NCBI RefSeq assembly: GCF_003402975.1
Contig: NZ_QURB01000005.1
Coordinates: 1-64,000, forward strand
Length of the DNA stretch: 64,000 nt
DNA from: Brumimicrobium aurantiacum
GTDB lineage: Bacteria > Bacteroidota > Bacteroidia > Flavobacteriales_D > Crocinitomicaceae
Direction: 5' to 3'
Below are positions 7,693 through 17,832 of this stretch, piece by piece. Position 1 is the first letter of the stretch; every line of letters starts with the position of its first letter. The notes beneath the pieces are model-generated. The model saw only the letters and a program-made list of their open reading frames with translations, did not search any database and had not been told where the DNA came from. The translations under genes were made by a program, and so were the position numbers.

Positions 7693-9045
7693 TTATTGTT
7701 TTACCACTTTAAAAGTTTTACTTTCATCTGTATTATAAATCCTTAGCGTATAAATTCCTTTTTCCAGATGATCAATTGAAAGTGTTACTTTCCCAGTATT
7801 ATTGAGTGCTGAATTTTCAAGCCTCACTGTTCGACCATTCATGTCTAACATTTCAAATTTTAAGGCTGACACATTAAAAGAATTTTGAATATTTATGTGA
7901 GTCGTTGCTGGATTTGGAGCAATAGAAATTTGATTAAAAGCATTATTATCAATTCCCAGTCCACATTCAAAAACATTTAGATTAACAACTGCGGTGTCAT
8001 CATCGCAATTGGTGTTTTCAACAACATACAAGTAATCATAACTCCCAGGAATGCCTGGTGCTGTAACCATTGAACCAGCCACTTGATTACCAATAAAGTC
8101 ATACCAAGTTCCACCTAAAGAGCTGTTTCCACTTAAAAATGAAAAAAGGCCAACCGGTTCATTCTCACACACCTGACCTTGACCATTGTTACCTGCCTGA
8201 TCATATGAGTAAAAAGTTATCGTTGCTACGGTTGTATCATAACAAACTAATCGTTCGATATAAAAAACCTCGTATGTCCCCCCAGGATTCAAAGTAGACA
8301 CATCAAAACCAGCTCCATACACCAAATTAGGTTGACTTGGATAAGACCAATAACCACCTCCATTGGGTTTCACAATTATACTATCATCTAAATTCACTAA
8401 ATCACCTGTAATACAAACGGTTGCAGATCCATCTTGACCTGTTGTACTCACACAGTTATCAATGCGCACTTCATCCAATAAAATATCATTGTAAATCGGA
8501 TGATTTGAAGTTAATGTTTGATTGACCATAAAACGCACTTGAATGGTTTGATTCATAAAAGCCGATAGATCATAATTTTGAAATAGCCATGCTGTTGAAT
8601 CTCCTGATAAAGTATCCAAATTTGTCCAAGTTGTTCCATCATAAACATCAATGATTAACGGATTATTATCTCCTGGATAATTGGTGTTATCACTATACCA
8701 TTCAAAAGATAAATAAGGCGTTGTTAATGGAGTTAGATTTATTTCTGGGGAAATTAACATCAAGCTGTCTGGATTTGGATTAGATCCATCTGCTTTGGCA
8801 AACGTTCCAACAGATCTACCATTGTTTGCGGAACCGTAATCACCTTGGTCATTAAACATCCAGAAATTTTCAGGACTTGTGTGTACAATTGAAGACAGGT
8901 TTTCCCAACACTGCGGGATTATACCACTATCAAAAGCTTCATAAAAAGGAGCATCAGTTGGGGTACATTGTGTTTGGGCCAAGGCCTTAAACCCTAAACC
9001 ACTTGACAATAAGATGAGAAGTAATATATGTAGATGTGTTTTCAT
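7693..9045 (-). CDS. T9SS-exported MAM-like/Ig-like modular protein (smallest of five paralogues)
   Basis: I choose ATG 9045 because it opens directly with a signal peptide (MKTHLHILLLILLSSGLG...ALAQ), whereas the upstream ATG adds 14 unlikely residues. About 450 residues follow this order: a MAM/choice-of-anchor-J-like beta sandwich (APFYEAFDSG.IPQCWENLSS ... NDILLDEVRIDNC, about 25-200), two Ig-like repeats with paired cysteines (about 205-370), and a T9SS sorting domain ending TFKVVKQ. It should be secreted across the outer membrane and attached to the surface. Function is unknown; adhesion is a guess. It is the last gene of a tandem leftward array and has no hairpin terminator of the shared type. 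Confidence 0.85.
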   Translation of the reverse strand: MKTHLHILLLILLSSGLGFKALAQTQCTPTDAPFYEAFDSGIIPQCWENLSSIVHTSPENFWMFNDQGDYGSANNGRSVGTFAKADGSNPNPDSLMLISPEINLTPLTTPYLSFEWYSDNTNYPGDNNPLIIDVYDGTTWTNLDTLSGDSTAWLFQNYDLSAFMNQTIQVRFMVNQTLTSNHPIYNDILLDEVRIDNCVSTTGQDGSATVCITGDLVNLDDSIIVKPNGGGYWSYPSQPNLVYGAGFDVSTLNPGGTYEVFYIERLVCYDTTVATITFYSYDQAGNNGQGQVCENEPVGLFSFLSGNSSLGGTWYDFIGNQVAGSMVTAPGIPGSYDYLYVVENTNCDDDTAVVNLNVFECGLGIDNNAFNQISIAPNPATTHINIQNSFNVSALKFEMLDMNGRTVRLENSALNNTGKVTLSIDHLEKGIYTLRIYNTDESKTFKVVKQ

Positions 9046-9134
9046 ATGTAGTGTATTATTCGTGGCTAAACAACCAGCTAATTTCATTGCAAATTAAAGA
9101 ATATCAGCGGATAATAAAAATATACACATAAAAA

Positions 9135-9160
9135 AAGCGCCTCTCCGAAGAAAGACGCTT
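9135..9160 (-). terminator. Rho-independent terminator of the 762-residue T9SS gene
   Basis: On the minus strand an 11-bp stem (AAGCGTCTTTC with GAGAGGCGCTT, two G-U pairs) closes a TTCG tetraloop and is followed by a run of T. Nearly the same hairpin follows the next two paralogous genes upstream. Confidence 0.9.
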
Positions 9161-9183
9161 TAAATTAACAATTAACTTTTTGA

Positions 9184-11472
9184 CTATTGTTTTACAACTT
9201 TAAAAGTTTTGTAACCTTCATTGTTATATACTCTTAGTGTATAAACACCATTTTCTAATTCATCAATTGATAAAGTTGTTTTTGTTGCATTATTCAAGGC
9301 TTGATTTTCTACCAAAACTACACGCCCATTCATGTCCAACATTTCTATTTTTAAATCAGAAGTGTTTGAAGGGTTTACAATGTGTAATTGTGATGTTGCA
9401 GGATTAGGATAAACTGAAAGTTCAGTAAACATTTCACCTTCGATTGAAAGATAATCACAGTCGGATCTAACAACTACCTCCGCGATAGAAGTATCTGCAG
9501 GACAAACACCATTATCTGCGATATATGTATAATTATACGTTCCCGGTACATTTGAGGCGATTGGCTGTTGAGTTGTCAATAAGCTCCCTGAGAAATCGTA
9601 CCATTCTCCCCCTAGATCAATTTGACCTGACAAAATACCGATTAAATCGATTGGTTGATTCATACATACCTCAACAGTACCATCTTCCCCTGCTTTTGAT
9701 TCGTCGTACACATTTATTGTAGCTATGGTTGTATCATAACACACATAACGTTCGACATAATAAACATCGTAAGAACCTGGTGTTAGATATTCAAAATTAA
9801 AGACAGAATCTTGTGTCAGAAACGCAGGTTCATTTGGGAAAGACCAAATACCTCCTCCATTAGGTTTTGTAATGATTCCATTATTTAAATCAATAGTATC
9901 TTGAAAAGCACAAACATTCACACTTCCATCTTGACCTCCAAGGCTAATACAGTCATCCACTCTAATTTCATCAAGTAATATATCGTTATACCAAGAATAA
10001 CTATTTGTAACAGATTTATTGACCATAAAACGAACTTTTATATCATTCCCTTGATACGTTGATAAATCGTAATTAACAAAAATCCATTCAGTACTATCAC
10101 CTCGTAAAGTATCTATCAAATTCCATGAGCTACCATCAAACACTTCTATGATCAAAGGAACATTATCACCTGGATTGTTTGTATTATTACTAAACCATTC
10201 GAATGACAAGTAAGGAGTGTTTAATTGAGAAATATCAATTAGAGGAGTAACCAACATCACACTATCTGAGTAGGGTGAATTCCCATCAACTTTAGTAAAT
10301 TCTCCTGCATTTTTACCATTATTTGCTGCGCCATAATCACCTTGATCATTAAAATTCCAAAAATTATTTACACTTGTACTCGGATCTGAAGATAGATTTT
10401 CCCAACATGTTGGTTGCGCCGCACTGTTGAAACCTTCATAAAATGGTGCCACCTCAACTCCACATGCTGTTCTAATAGATATTGGTCCTAATGTATAATC
10501 GTCATTACCGTTGTTACAATTTTCAGTAATTATTACAGAGTAATCAGTATTAGGCGTTAAACCAGTGATACTTTCAGTTGTTGATGTACCTGTAATTGTA
10601 CCAGTACTTTGAAGACCTGTACCAGGCGTAAATCCAGCAGGACCATATTCAAATATATAATCATCATTCCCTGAACCATGATCCCATGTAAAATCAAAGC
10701 TAGTTGCAGTTACATTGGAAAAGCTTGTATTGGTAATTACACCACAAACAATATTTAAGGGCAATGTTTGATTATATGTAGAAGAAATTTCAGCAACGCT
10801 TAAAGCTCTATTATATAAACGAAACTCATCCATTTGGCCATCTAACCCTGTATTACTAGATCCTCCATAAGATCCAACACTAAAATTACTTCCGCTAATT
10901 GTCAAATTTGTTGATTGCACTTCTGAGTTAACAGAAACTCCATCTACAAAAACTTCACTCATTCCTGTTGATGCAGTATAGGTTATTGTAACGACACTTC
11001 CGCCTGTTACGCCTAAAACATTGGGAATTTCTAAATCTGTCCATCCAGTCCCACGTAAAACAAGACCATCAGTAGGTGCGACCCCTCCAGCAAAACATCT
11101 GAAAGATCCTGCTGTTGCATCCCCAAAAATATACCTAGTTCCCGATGGTTCATTCATATTCACCCAAAAAGAAATTGTCCAATCACCTGTCAATGATGTT
11201 GAATAATTTGTATTAATATAGTTTGTTGTCCCTGAAACTCCAGACCCTTCTAATGCAGATCCAAACTGACCAATTCCAGATTGAGATAAAGATCCGTTAA
11301 TGGTTCCTGACCCTGAACTTCCTGGATTCGCATGATTAGTTACCATTGTCCCTGACTGATCAAATTTGTAGTACAAAATTTCAGGAACATTAAATGTTGT
11401 TTGACTGTAGGTATAAAAACTAAATAGTAGAATACATATACTACAGAGCAAATTAATAGATAATTTTTTCAT
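9184..11472 (-). CDS. T9SS-exported LamG-FN3-MAM-like modular protein
   Basis: The protein has 762 residues: signal peptide 1-24 (ending FYTYSQ), then a LamG/concanavalin-like domain at about 30-235 (LYYKFDQSG ... DGQMDEFRLYNRALS), an FN3 module at about 240-335, a MAM-like sandwich at about 340-510, two Ig-like repeats, and a T9SS sorting domain at about 685-762 (VYPNPATSQLHIV ... TFKVVKQ). It differs from its neighbours in having LamG instead of GEVED at the N-terminus, suggesting module shuffling among paralogues. LamG domains commonly bind glycans or proteins; the ligand is unknown. It is surface-exposed by inference. Confidence 0.88.
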   Translation of the reverse strand: MKKLSINLLCSICILLFSFYTYSQTTFNVPEILYYKFDQSGTMVTNHANPGSSGSGTINGSLSQSGIGQFGSALEGSGVSGTTNYINTNYSTSLTGDWTISFWVNMNEPSGTRYIFGDATAGSFRCFAGGVAPTDGLVLRGTGWTDLEIPNVLGVTGGSVVTITYTASTGMSEVFVDGVSVNSEVQSTNLTISGSNFSVGSYGGSSNTGLDGQMDEFRLYNRALSVAEISSTYNQTLPLNIVCGVITNTSFSNVTATSFDFTWDHGSGNDDYIFEYGPAGFTPGTGLQSTGTITGTSTTESITGLTPNTDYSVIITENCNNGNDDYTLGPISIRTACGVEVAPFYEGFNSAAQPTCWENLSSDPSTSVNNFWNFNDQGDYGAANNGKNAGEFTKVDGNSPYSDSVMLVTPLIDISQLNTPYLSFEWFSNNTNNPGDNVPLIIEVFDGSSWNLIDTLRGDSTEWIFVNYDLSTYQGNDIKVRFMVNKSVTNSYSWYNDILLDEIRVDDCISLGGQDGSVNVCAFQDTIDLNNGIITKPNGGGIWSFPNEPAFLTQDSVFNFEYLTPGSYDVYYVERYVCYDTTIATINVYDESKAGEDGTVEVCMNQPIDLIGILSGQIDLGGEWYDFSGSLLTTQQPIASNVPGTYNYTYIADNGVCPADTSIAEVVVRSDCDYLSIEGEMFTELSVYPNPATSQLHIVNPSNTSDLKIEMLDMNGRVVLVENQALNNATKTTLSIDELENGVYTLRVYNNEGYKTFKVVKQ

Positions 11473-11494
11473 CAGTATTTTTTTTGTGTTTGAT

Positions 11495-11502
11495 CAAAAT
11501 TA
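11495..11502 (-). promoter_or_regulatory. Bacteroidota -7 promoter element
   Basis: TAATTTTG on the minus strand matches TAnnTTTG exactly and lies 22 bases upstream of ATG 11472. No clear -33 TTG is visible, and the motif is short enough to occur by chance in AT-rich DNA. Confidence 0.4.
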
Positions 11503-11603
11503 CATTATTTATTTCAGTAAAAAAAATATAAAATTCCTGATTCAAATTCTATATACCATTTTTTAAAAAACAATCATAATTTGCATCTACTGACACATAC
11601 AAA

Positions 11604-11633
11604 AAAAGCGCCTTTCCGAAGAAAGACGCTTTT
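11604..11633 (-). terminator. Rho-independent terminator of the 928-residue T9SS gene
   Basis: The minus strand reads AAAGCGTCTTTC-TTCG-GAAAGGCGCTTT followed by T residues. It is nearly identical to the hairpin at 9135-9160, showing that the terminator was copied along with the gene's 3' end. Confidence 0.92.
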
Positions 11634-11651
11634 AGTTAAAAATCAACCATA

Positions 11652-14438
11652 TTATTGTTTAACAACTTTGAAAGTTTTGTAACCTTCATTATTGTAAACT
11701 CTTAAAGTATAAACTCCATTTTCTAAATGATTTATTGTTAATGTTGCTTCTGAAGCATTGTTCAATGCTTTATCTTCAACCATTACAACCCGACCATTCA
11801 TGTCTAACATTTCGATTTTCAATTCAGAAGTGTTAGATGGGTTAACGATATTTAGTACTGATGATGCTGGGTTAGGGTAAACTGAAACATCAGCAAACAT
11901 TTCACCTTCGATTGATAAGAAATCACAATCTGGTCTAACTGATACTTCAACCACAGCAGTATCCGCAGGACAAACACCATTATCTGCAATATACTCATAG
12001 TTATAACTTCCAGGTATATTTGCAGCTATTGCTTGGGAACCTACAAGAGTTCCTTGATAATCATACCATTCTCCACCTAAGTCTACATTTCCTGAAAGAA
12101 CACCATAAAGATTAATTGGTTCGTTTTGACATACTTCAATTACACCACCTTGACCAGCTCTTGATTCATTATAAATATTAATAGTGGCAAAAGTCGTGTC
12201 ATAACACACGTTTCTCTCAACATAATACAAATCGTAACCTCCTTCAGAAAGAGAAGACACACTAAGAACTGAATCTTGGTTTAGGTATTCTGGATGATCA
12301 GGAAAAGACCAATTACCAGAACCTGTTGGTTTAACAATAATATTATCATTAAGGTTCACTGTATTGTCAAATCGACATACATCAAACACACCATCAACTC
12401 CTCCTAAATCAATACAATCATCAACTCTTACATTATCGAGTAAGATATCATTATACCATGAATAATTTATCGTTACTGATTTATTCACCATAAAACGAAC
12501 TTGAATGATATTATTTGCAAAAGCATTTAAATCGTAGTTAACGAATCTCCATTCAGGATCATCACCTTTAAGGGTATCAATGTGATTCCAGTTTGTACCA
12601 TCAAACACTTCAATAATCAATGGAACATTATCTCCTGGATTTTCTATATTGTTACTAAACCATTCAAAAGAAAGGTATGGGTTTGCTAATTGAGAGATAT
12701 CAATTTGAGGAGTAATCAACATCACACTATCCGCATAAGGAGAATTACCATCTACTTTAGTAAATTCTCCTGCTAATCGTCCATTATTAGCAGCACCATA
12801 ATCTCCTTGATCATTGAAATTCCATGAGTTATTACTACTTGAACTAGGGTCTGAAGACAAGTTTTCCCAACATTGTGGTTGAACTGCATTGTTAAATCCT
12901 TCATAGAAAGGAGCTACGGCAATACCGCAGTCTGTATATTGTGAAATTGGTCCTCTCCAATCACTTGAATCACCAGCTCCACAGTCTGTACGTACATAAA
13001 ACTCATATTCAATACTTGGGTTTAATCCAGTCACTGTAAAAGGGTTTGTTGAAGCGACAACTTCTGTTCCGTTACCAGGAACAAAACCTGACAAACCATA
13101 TTCAATCACCCAGTTTGTAGCTCCATTCAGTTCATTCCATTCTAATTCAACACTATTTGTTCCTACAGAAACTGTATCAATTTCAATTGGAGGAAGACAA
13201 GAAGGAGAAGTCACTATATCCAAAGTATAATCCTCAGCTTCTGCGCTAGACCCTGAACAAGCACCAGGATTACTTCCGAAATAGTCAGAAACAACTCTCA
13301 TTCTGTACTGTCCAGTAGTTGTTCCAAATGGGATCATAAATGAACCTGAAGTTGGCATTGATGTATATCCAGAAGATGTATAAACTTTTTCTGCAGAACT
13401 AAAGTTGAAATCATTGTCATAATCTACATAAATAGAAGTACCATACGTAGAAGTGTTACTTGCTTCAATTGTAAAGTCAATAATCTGAGTTTCATAAGCT
13501 TGTAAAACAATTGATGTAAAATCAGAATATCCAGCTGCCGTTGTTCCAGCCCCTGAATTTAAATTACTTATATCCTGAACACCTCCAGTTGTTGTAAAAG
13601 AATTAATGTGTTGGGGTGAACCACTCGTAATTGTGAAATCACAATATTGATTAGAGAATGAGTATGGACCCGACCAGGCACTTAAATCACCCCCACCACA
13701 ATCGGATTGAACATAAAAGTCATATTCAGACAATGGTGAAATTGTAAAAGTGTAAGGATTACTCGTAACTCCATTCACAAGAGTACCATTTCCTGGTGTA
13801 AATCCTGCAGCACCATACTCTACATTCCATGTTGTAGCAGTATTAACTTCTGTCCATCCGATCTCAGCAGAAGTACTGGTTAAATTTGATGTATAAATAT
13901 TTTGTGGCGGTAAACAAGAAGGTATATTGACGATCTCAATAGTATAATCTTCTGCTTCAGCGCTAGATCCTGAACAAGCATCAGGGTTACCTCCTAAATA
14001 GTCAGCAACCACTCTCATTCTATATTGCCCCAATGCCGTACCTGCAGGAACAGTAAATGAATTAGACAATGGAAATGAGACGTAGCCTGAAGATCCATAT
14101 ACTTTTTCAGCAGAATCAAAGGTGAAATCATTGTTCCAATCAATAAAAATTGATACCCCGTAAGTTGAGGTATTATTAGCCTCAATTGTAAAATCAACCG
14201 TTTGCATCTCATAAGATTGTAAAACAGTTGAGGTAAAGTCAGAGTAACCAGCTGTAGTTGAGCCCGCTCCCGAACCTGTGTTATTGATATCTGATACAGC
14301 TCCCGTAGTAGCAAAACTATTAATATGCTGGGGATTACTTGATGTGATGGTAAAATCACAATAACTTTGTGCATTAAGGTTTGAGCTTAGTGCAAATGCA
14401 CCCATAAGCAACAAACCTTTAAAAAATTTTCTTTTCAT
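11652..14438 (-). CDS. T9SS-exported GEVED-FN3 repeat protein
   Basis: I choose ATG 14438, which opens with the signal peptide MKRKFFKGLLLMGAFALSS...NAQ; an ATG eight codons earlier is less natural. Order of modules in about 928 residues: GEVED (25-155; WNNDFTFDSAEKV ... SAEAEDYTIEI), FN3, a second GEVED (about 255-385; DYDNDFNFSSAEKV), FN3, MAM-like sandwich, two Ig-like repeats, T9SS sorting domain (VYPNPASSVLNIV ... TFKVVKQ). GEVED domains are named for their conserved acidic motif and are common in T9SS surface proteins. The GEVED-FN3 pair is internally duplicated. Function unknown, surface-exposed by inference. Confidence 0.88.
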   Translation of the reverse strand: MKRKFFKGLLLMGAFALSSNLNAQSYCDFTITSSNPQHINSFATTGAVSDINNTGSGAGSTTAGYSDFTSTVLQSYEMQTVDFTIEANNTSTYGVSIFIDWNNDFTFDSAEKVYGSSGYVSFPLSNSFTVPAGTALGQYRMRVVADYLGGNPDACSGSSAEAEDYTIEIVNIPSCLPPQNIYTSNLTSTSAEIGWTEVNTATTWNVEYGAAGFTPGNGTLVNGVTSNPYTFTISPLSEYDFYVQSDCGGGDLSAWSGPYSFSNQYCDFTITSGSPQHINSFTTTGGVQDISNLNSGAGTTAAGYSDFTSIVLQAYETQIIDFTIEASNTSTYGTSIYVDYDNDFNFSSAEKVYTSSGYTSMPTSGSFMIPFGTTTGQYRMRVVSDYFGSNPGACSGSSAEAEDYTLDIVTSPSCLPPIEIDTVSVGTNSVELEWNELNGATNWVIEYGLSGFVPGNGTEVVASTNPFTVTGLNPSIEYEFYVRTDCGAGDSSDWRGPISQYTDCGIAVAPFYEGFNNAVQPQCWENLSSDPSSSSNNSWNFNDQGDYGAANNGRLAGEFTKVDGNSPYADSVMLITPQIDISQLANPYLSFEWFSNNIENPGDNVPLIIEVFDGTNWNHIDTLKGDDPEWRFVNYDLNAFANNIIQVRFMVNKSVTINYSWYNDILLDNVRVDDCIDLGGVDGVFDVCRFDNTVNLNDNIIVKPTGSGNWSFPDHPEYLNQDSVLSVSSLSEGGYDLYYVERNVCYDTTFATINIYNESRAGQGGVIEVCQNEPINLYGVLSGNVDLGGEWYDYQGTLVGSQAIAANIPGSYNYEYIADNGVCPADTAVVEVSVRPDCDFLSIEGEMFADVSVYPNPASSVLNIVNPSNTSELKIEMLDMNGRVVMVEDKALNNASEATLTINHLENGVYTLRVYNNEGYKTFKVVKQ

Positions 14439-14469
14439 AAATATTTTATATAGTTTATACAATAGGGCC

Positions 14470-14477
14470 CAAACATA
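14470..14477 (-). promoter_or_regulatory. Bacteroidota -7 promoter element
   Basis: TATGTTTG on the minus strand matches TAnnTTTG exactly, 31 bases upstream of ATG 14438. A matching -33 element is not obvious. Confidence 0.4.
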
Positions 14478-14711
14478 AGTTCATATCCGAATTAAGACAC
14501 AGTAAACCTGTTTAATATTTCTTAAACATTTACACATCTAAATACACGGTAAAGCCCAATTTATAAGCAATAATTAACAAAAAAAATTAATCTAAGACAA
14601 CTAAAAAAAAGTAACTAACTGTTATCGTGCCTTTTTCAGTTCGCACACACGAAAGAATGGTTACACCAATTCCTTTTAAAAAGAAATAAAAATTACAAGC
14701 TAATTAAAAAA

Positions 14712-14739
14712 AAAGCGCCTTTCGCAAGAAAGACGCTTT
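14712..14739 (-). terminator. Rho-independent terminator of the 959-residue T9SS gene
   Basis: The minus strand has AAAGCGTCTTTC paired with GAAAGGCGCTTT around a TTGC loop, followed by T residues. It is the third copy of the shared terminator; the loop differs by two bases from the copy at 11604-11633. Confidence 0.92.
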
Positions 14740-14758
14740 AAATTAGAAGTTAACTTTA

Positions 14759-17638
14759 TTATTGTTTTACTACTTTGAAAGTTTTGTGACCTTCTTTATT
14801 ATAAACTCTTAACGTATAAACTCCATTTTCTAAATGGTTTATTGTTATTGCTGCTTCAGAAGCATTGTTCAATGCTTTATCTTCAACCATAACAACACGA
14901 CCATTCATATCTAACATTTCTATTTTTAATTCAGAAGTATTAGATGGGTTAACGATATTTAGAACTGATGAAGCTGGGTTAGGGTAAACCGAAATATCAG
15001 TAAACTCTTCTCCTTCGATTAATAACCAATCACAGTCTTGCCTTACTGTTACTTCAACAATAGAAGTGTCAGCAGGACAAACACCATTATCAGCAATATA
15101 TTCGTAATTATAAGCTCCAGGAATATTTGCAGCTATCACCTGAGAACCGACAAGTAAACCTTGATAATCATACCATTCACCACCTAAATCAACACCTCCT
15201 GATAGAGCACTATATAGACTTATTGGTTCATTTTGACATACTTCAGCTACACCATCATTCCCTGCGCTTGAAGGGTTAAATACATTAATAGTTGCGATTG
15301 TTGTGTCATAACAAACGTTTCTTTCAACGTAATAAACATCATAACTACCAACTGGTATACTTAAAACGTTGAATACAGAATCCTGAGTAAGGAATACTGG
15401 TTGATTAGGGAATGACCAAATTCCTCCACCATTTGGTTTTGTAATAAGACCTCCGTTTAAGTTAACTGTACTGTCTAATCTACAGACATCCAAATCACCG
15501 TCAATCCCTCCTAAATCTATACAATCATCAATTCTCACCTCATCAATAAGAATATCGTTATACTGAGCTAAAGAGTTTGTGGCAGTTTGGTTAACCATAA
15601 ACCTCACTTGAATAATATTTCCTATGAATGAACTTAAGTCATAGTTTGTAAATAACCATTCAGGATCATCTCCTCTTAAAGTATCAATAAGATTCCAGTT
15701 TGTACCATCAAACACTTCGATAATCAACGGAACATTATCACCAGGATTATTTGTATTGTTACTAAACCACTCAAATGAAAGATATGGATTAGTCAATTGA
15801 GATAAATCAATTTCAGGAGAAATTAACATCATACTATCAGGTGTAACTGAAGAACCGTCAGCCCATGCGAAGTTACCAGGAGTTCTCCCGTTGTTAGCTG
15901 CACCATAACCTTGTACTCCTGAAAATTTCCAAAAATTATTTGTACTTGTACTATTTAAACTAGAGAGATTTTCCCAACATTGTGGTTGAATACCGTTATT
16001 AAATCCTTCATAGAAAGGAGCCACAGCAACACCACAATCAGTGTATTGAGTAAATGGACCTCTCCATGCACTTGAGTCACCAGAACCACAATCTGTTAAT
16101 ACATAAAAATCATACTCTGCACTTGGATTTAAACCTGAAACAACAGCAGGATTTGTATTCACACTTATCTGCTGTCCAGCACCAGTACCTTGAGCAAAAC
16201 CACTTAATCCATACTCTATCACCCAATTTGTAGCTCCATTTAATTCATTCCATTCTAGTTCAACACTACTAGTACTTACACTAACGGTATCGACATCAAT
16301 TGGAGGTAAACAAGAAGGAGGATTTATTATATTCAAGGTGTAGTCTTCCGCTTCACCATTACTCGCGCTACAAGGGTCTGGAGAAGAGTTGATATATGCA
16401 GCAACAACTCTCATTCTATATTGACCAACTGGTGTTCCAGCAGGTATAAAAAACGAACCACTTCCTGGTAATGCCATATAACCACCAGAATTAAACACTT
16501 CCTCAGATGATTCAAAATTAAAGTTATTGTTGAAATCAACAAAAATTGACACCCCCCAAATTGTTGAAGTATTACTCGCTACCATATCAAAATCAATGGT
16601 TTGCGTTTCATATGCATCAAGCATTGTAGTTGTGAAATCTGAGTAACTTGGAGACGTTGTTCCAGGACCAGAATTTTGATTATTGATATCAATAATACCT
16701 CCAGTCGTTTGGAAAGAGTTGATCCATTGTGAAGAACTTGTAGTTGTAAACGTACAGTAAATATTATTAAAAGCATAAGGACCTTTCCACTCACTTAAAT
16801 CACCTCCTCCACAATCAGATTGCACGTAAAATTCATAATTTGTTTGAGGAGTAATTGTAATATTTAATGGGTTACTATTTGTTCCTGTTACTTGTCCAAT
16901 ATGTGCACCTGTTCCTACTGCAAAACCAGGAGCTCCCCACTCAACATTCCATGTTGTGGAGCCATTAGGATCAGTCCATGATAATTCCGCAGAAGTATTT
17001 GAAATATTTGCCGCTAACAGATTATCTGGTTTAAAACAAGTTGGTGCTTCAAACAACCTAACATCATCCAATAATATATCATTATAAAAAGCAGTACCAG
17101 GCACTGTTTGATCAATAGAAAACCTAACTTGCACAGTAGCACCTGTAAAGGCTGATAAATCCAAAATTTCTTCTTGCCAAGCAGGATCATCACCACTAAG
17201 GGTTGTAATCGTTGTCCAAGTTGTTCCATCATTCACCTCAACTTTCAGAGGCATATTATCTCCTGGGTTATTTGTATTATTACTGAACCAATCAAAACTT
17301 AATGCTGGTGTCGTTAAAGGAGACAAATCTACCATTACCGTTGTAAGATCGGTACTCGAAGGGTTTGGTGTAGATCCATCAACCCATGCATAAGTTCCAT
17401 TTGAACGACCATTTGAGGTAGCTCCATAACCGGGAGCACCCGTAAACTTCCATAATTCATTGGCTGAAGTACCCCCTGAAGTAGTATTTGTGTAACATGA
17501 CGGCAAAGAACCACCACTAAACTCCTCAAGATAAGGAGCCACTTCTGGCGGACATTGAGCGTTAGAAACATTAGCAAACGAGGCTACGGCTAAAAGAGAA
17601 AGCCCAATCCCCTTTACTTTCTTGTAAAAATTGTTCAT
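14759..17638 (-). CDS. T9SS-exported protein with two MAM-like domains, GEVED and FN3
   Basis: The 959-residue protein starts with a signal peptide (MNNFYKKVKGIGLSLLAVA...NAQ). Modules in order: MAM-like (about 30-200), FN3 (about 205-300), GEVED (about 300-430; FNNNFNFESSEEV), FN3 (about 430-520), a second MAM-like sandwich (about 525-690), two Ig-like repeats, and a T9SS sorting domain ending TFKVVKQ. Its last 75 residues are almost identical to those of the protein at 11652-14438, more similar than the N-terminal halves, which suggests gene conversion or very recent duplication. Its leader shares ACACGCGATTTATG with the next gene upstream. Confidence 0.88.
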   Translation of the reverse strand: MNNFYKKVKGIGLSLLAVASFANVSNAQCPPEVAPYLEEFSGGSLPSCYTNTTSGGTSANELWKFTGAPGYGATSNGRSNGTYAWVDGSTPNPSSTDLTTVMVDLSPLTTPALSFDWFSNNTNNPGDNMPLKVEVNDGTTWTTITTLSGDDPAWQEEILDLSAFTGATVQVRFSIDQTVPGTAFYNDILLDDVRLFEAPTCFKPDNLLAANISNTSAELSWTDPNGSTTWNVEWGAPGFAVGTGAHIGQVTGTNSNPLNITITPQTNYEFYVQSDCGGGDLSEWKGPYAFNNIYCTFTTTSSSQWINSFQTTGGIIDINNQNSGPGTTSPSYSDFTTTMLDAYETQTIDFDMVASNTSTIWGVSIFVDFNNNFNFESSEEVFNSGGYMALPGSGSFFIPAGTPVGQYRMRVVAAYINSSPDPCSASNGEAEDYTLNIINPPSCLPPIDVDTVSVSTSSVELEWNELNGATNWVIEYGLSGFAQGTGAGQQISVNTNPAVVSGLNPSAEYDFYVLTDCGSGDSSAWRGPFTQYTDCGVAVAPFYEGFNNGIQPQCWENLSSLNSTSTNNFWKFSGVQGYGAANNGRTPGNFAWADGSSVTPDSMMLISPEIDLSQLTNPYLSFEWFSNNTNNPGDNVPLIIEVFDGTNWNLIDTLRGDDPEWLFTNYDLSSFIGNIIQVRFMVNQTATNSLAQYNDILIDEVRIDDCIDLGGIDGDLDVCRLDSTVNLNGGLITKPNGGGIWSFPNQPVFLTQDSVFNVLSIPVGSYDVYYVERNVCYDTTIATINVFNPSSAGNDGVAEVCQNEPISLYSALSGGVDLGGEWYDYQGLLVGSQVIAANIPGAYNYEYIADNGVCPADTSIVEVTVRQDCDWLLIEGEEFTDISVYPNPASSVLNIVNPSNTSELKIEMLDMNGRVVMVEDKALNNASEAAITINHLENGVYTLRVYNKEGHKTFKVVKQ

Positions 17639-17782
17639 AAATCGCGTGTTTTTAATTAAAATAATAGGTTAAAAATAATCATTCCAAATCTTTTAACAAA
17701 ACTTTAAATAATTTATTCACCCCTATTATCAAATAAATCATAGCTATAAAAAAGTAGATCATTTGCGTTGCAGGGCAAAAAA

Positions 17783-17809
17783 AAAGCACCCCTTAAAAAG
17801 GGATGCTTT
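17783..17809 (-). terminator. Rho-independent terminator of the 956-residue T9SS gene
   Basis: On the minus strand AAAGCATCCC pairs with GGGGTGCTTT (one G-U pair) around a TTTTTAA loop, followed by nine T residues. Unlike the three AAAGCGTC hairpins downstream, this one has an unrelated stem. Confidence 0.88.
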
Positions 17810-17832
17810 CCAAACATAGTTTTATGATCAAT

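Noticed and set aside
14015-17577. Open frames on the same strand but other phases inside the T9SS genes, and plus-strand frames such as 18864-19118
   Set aside because: They arise from the Ser/Thr/Asn-rich coding sequence of the real genes, repeat at equivalent places in paralogues, and lack signal peptides or domains.
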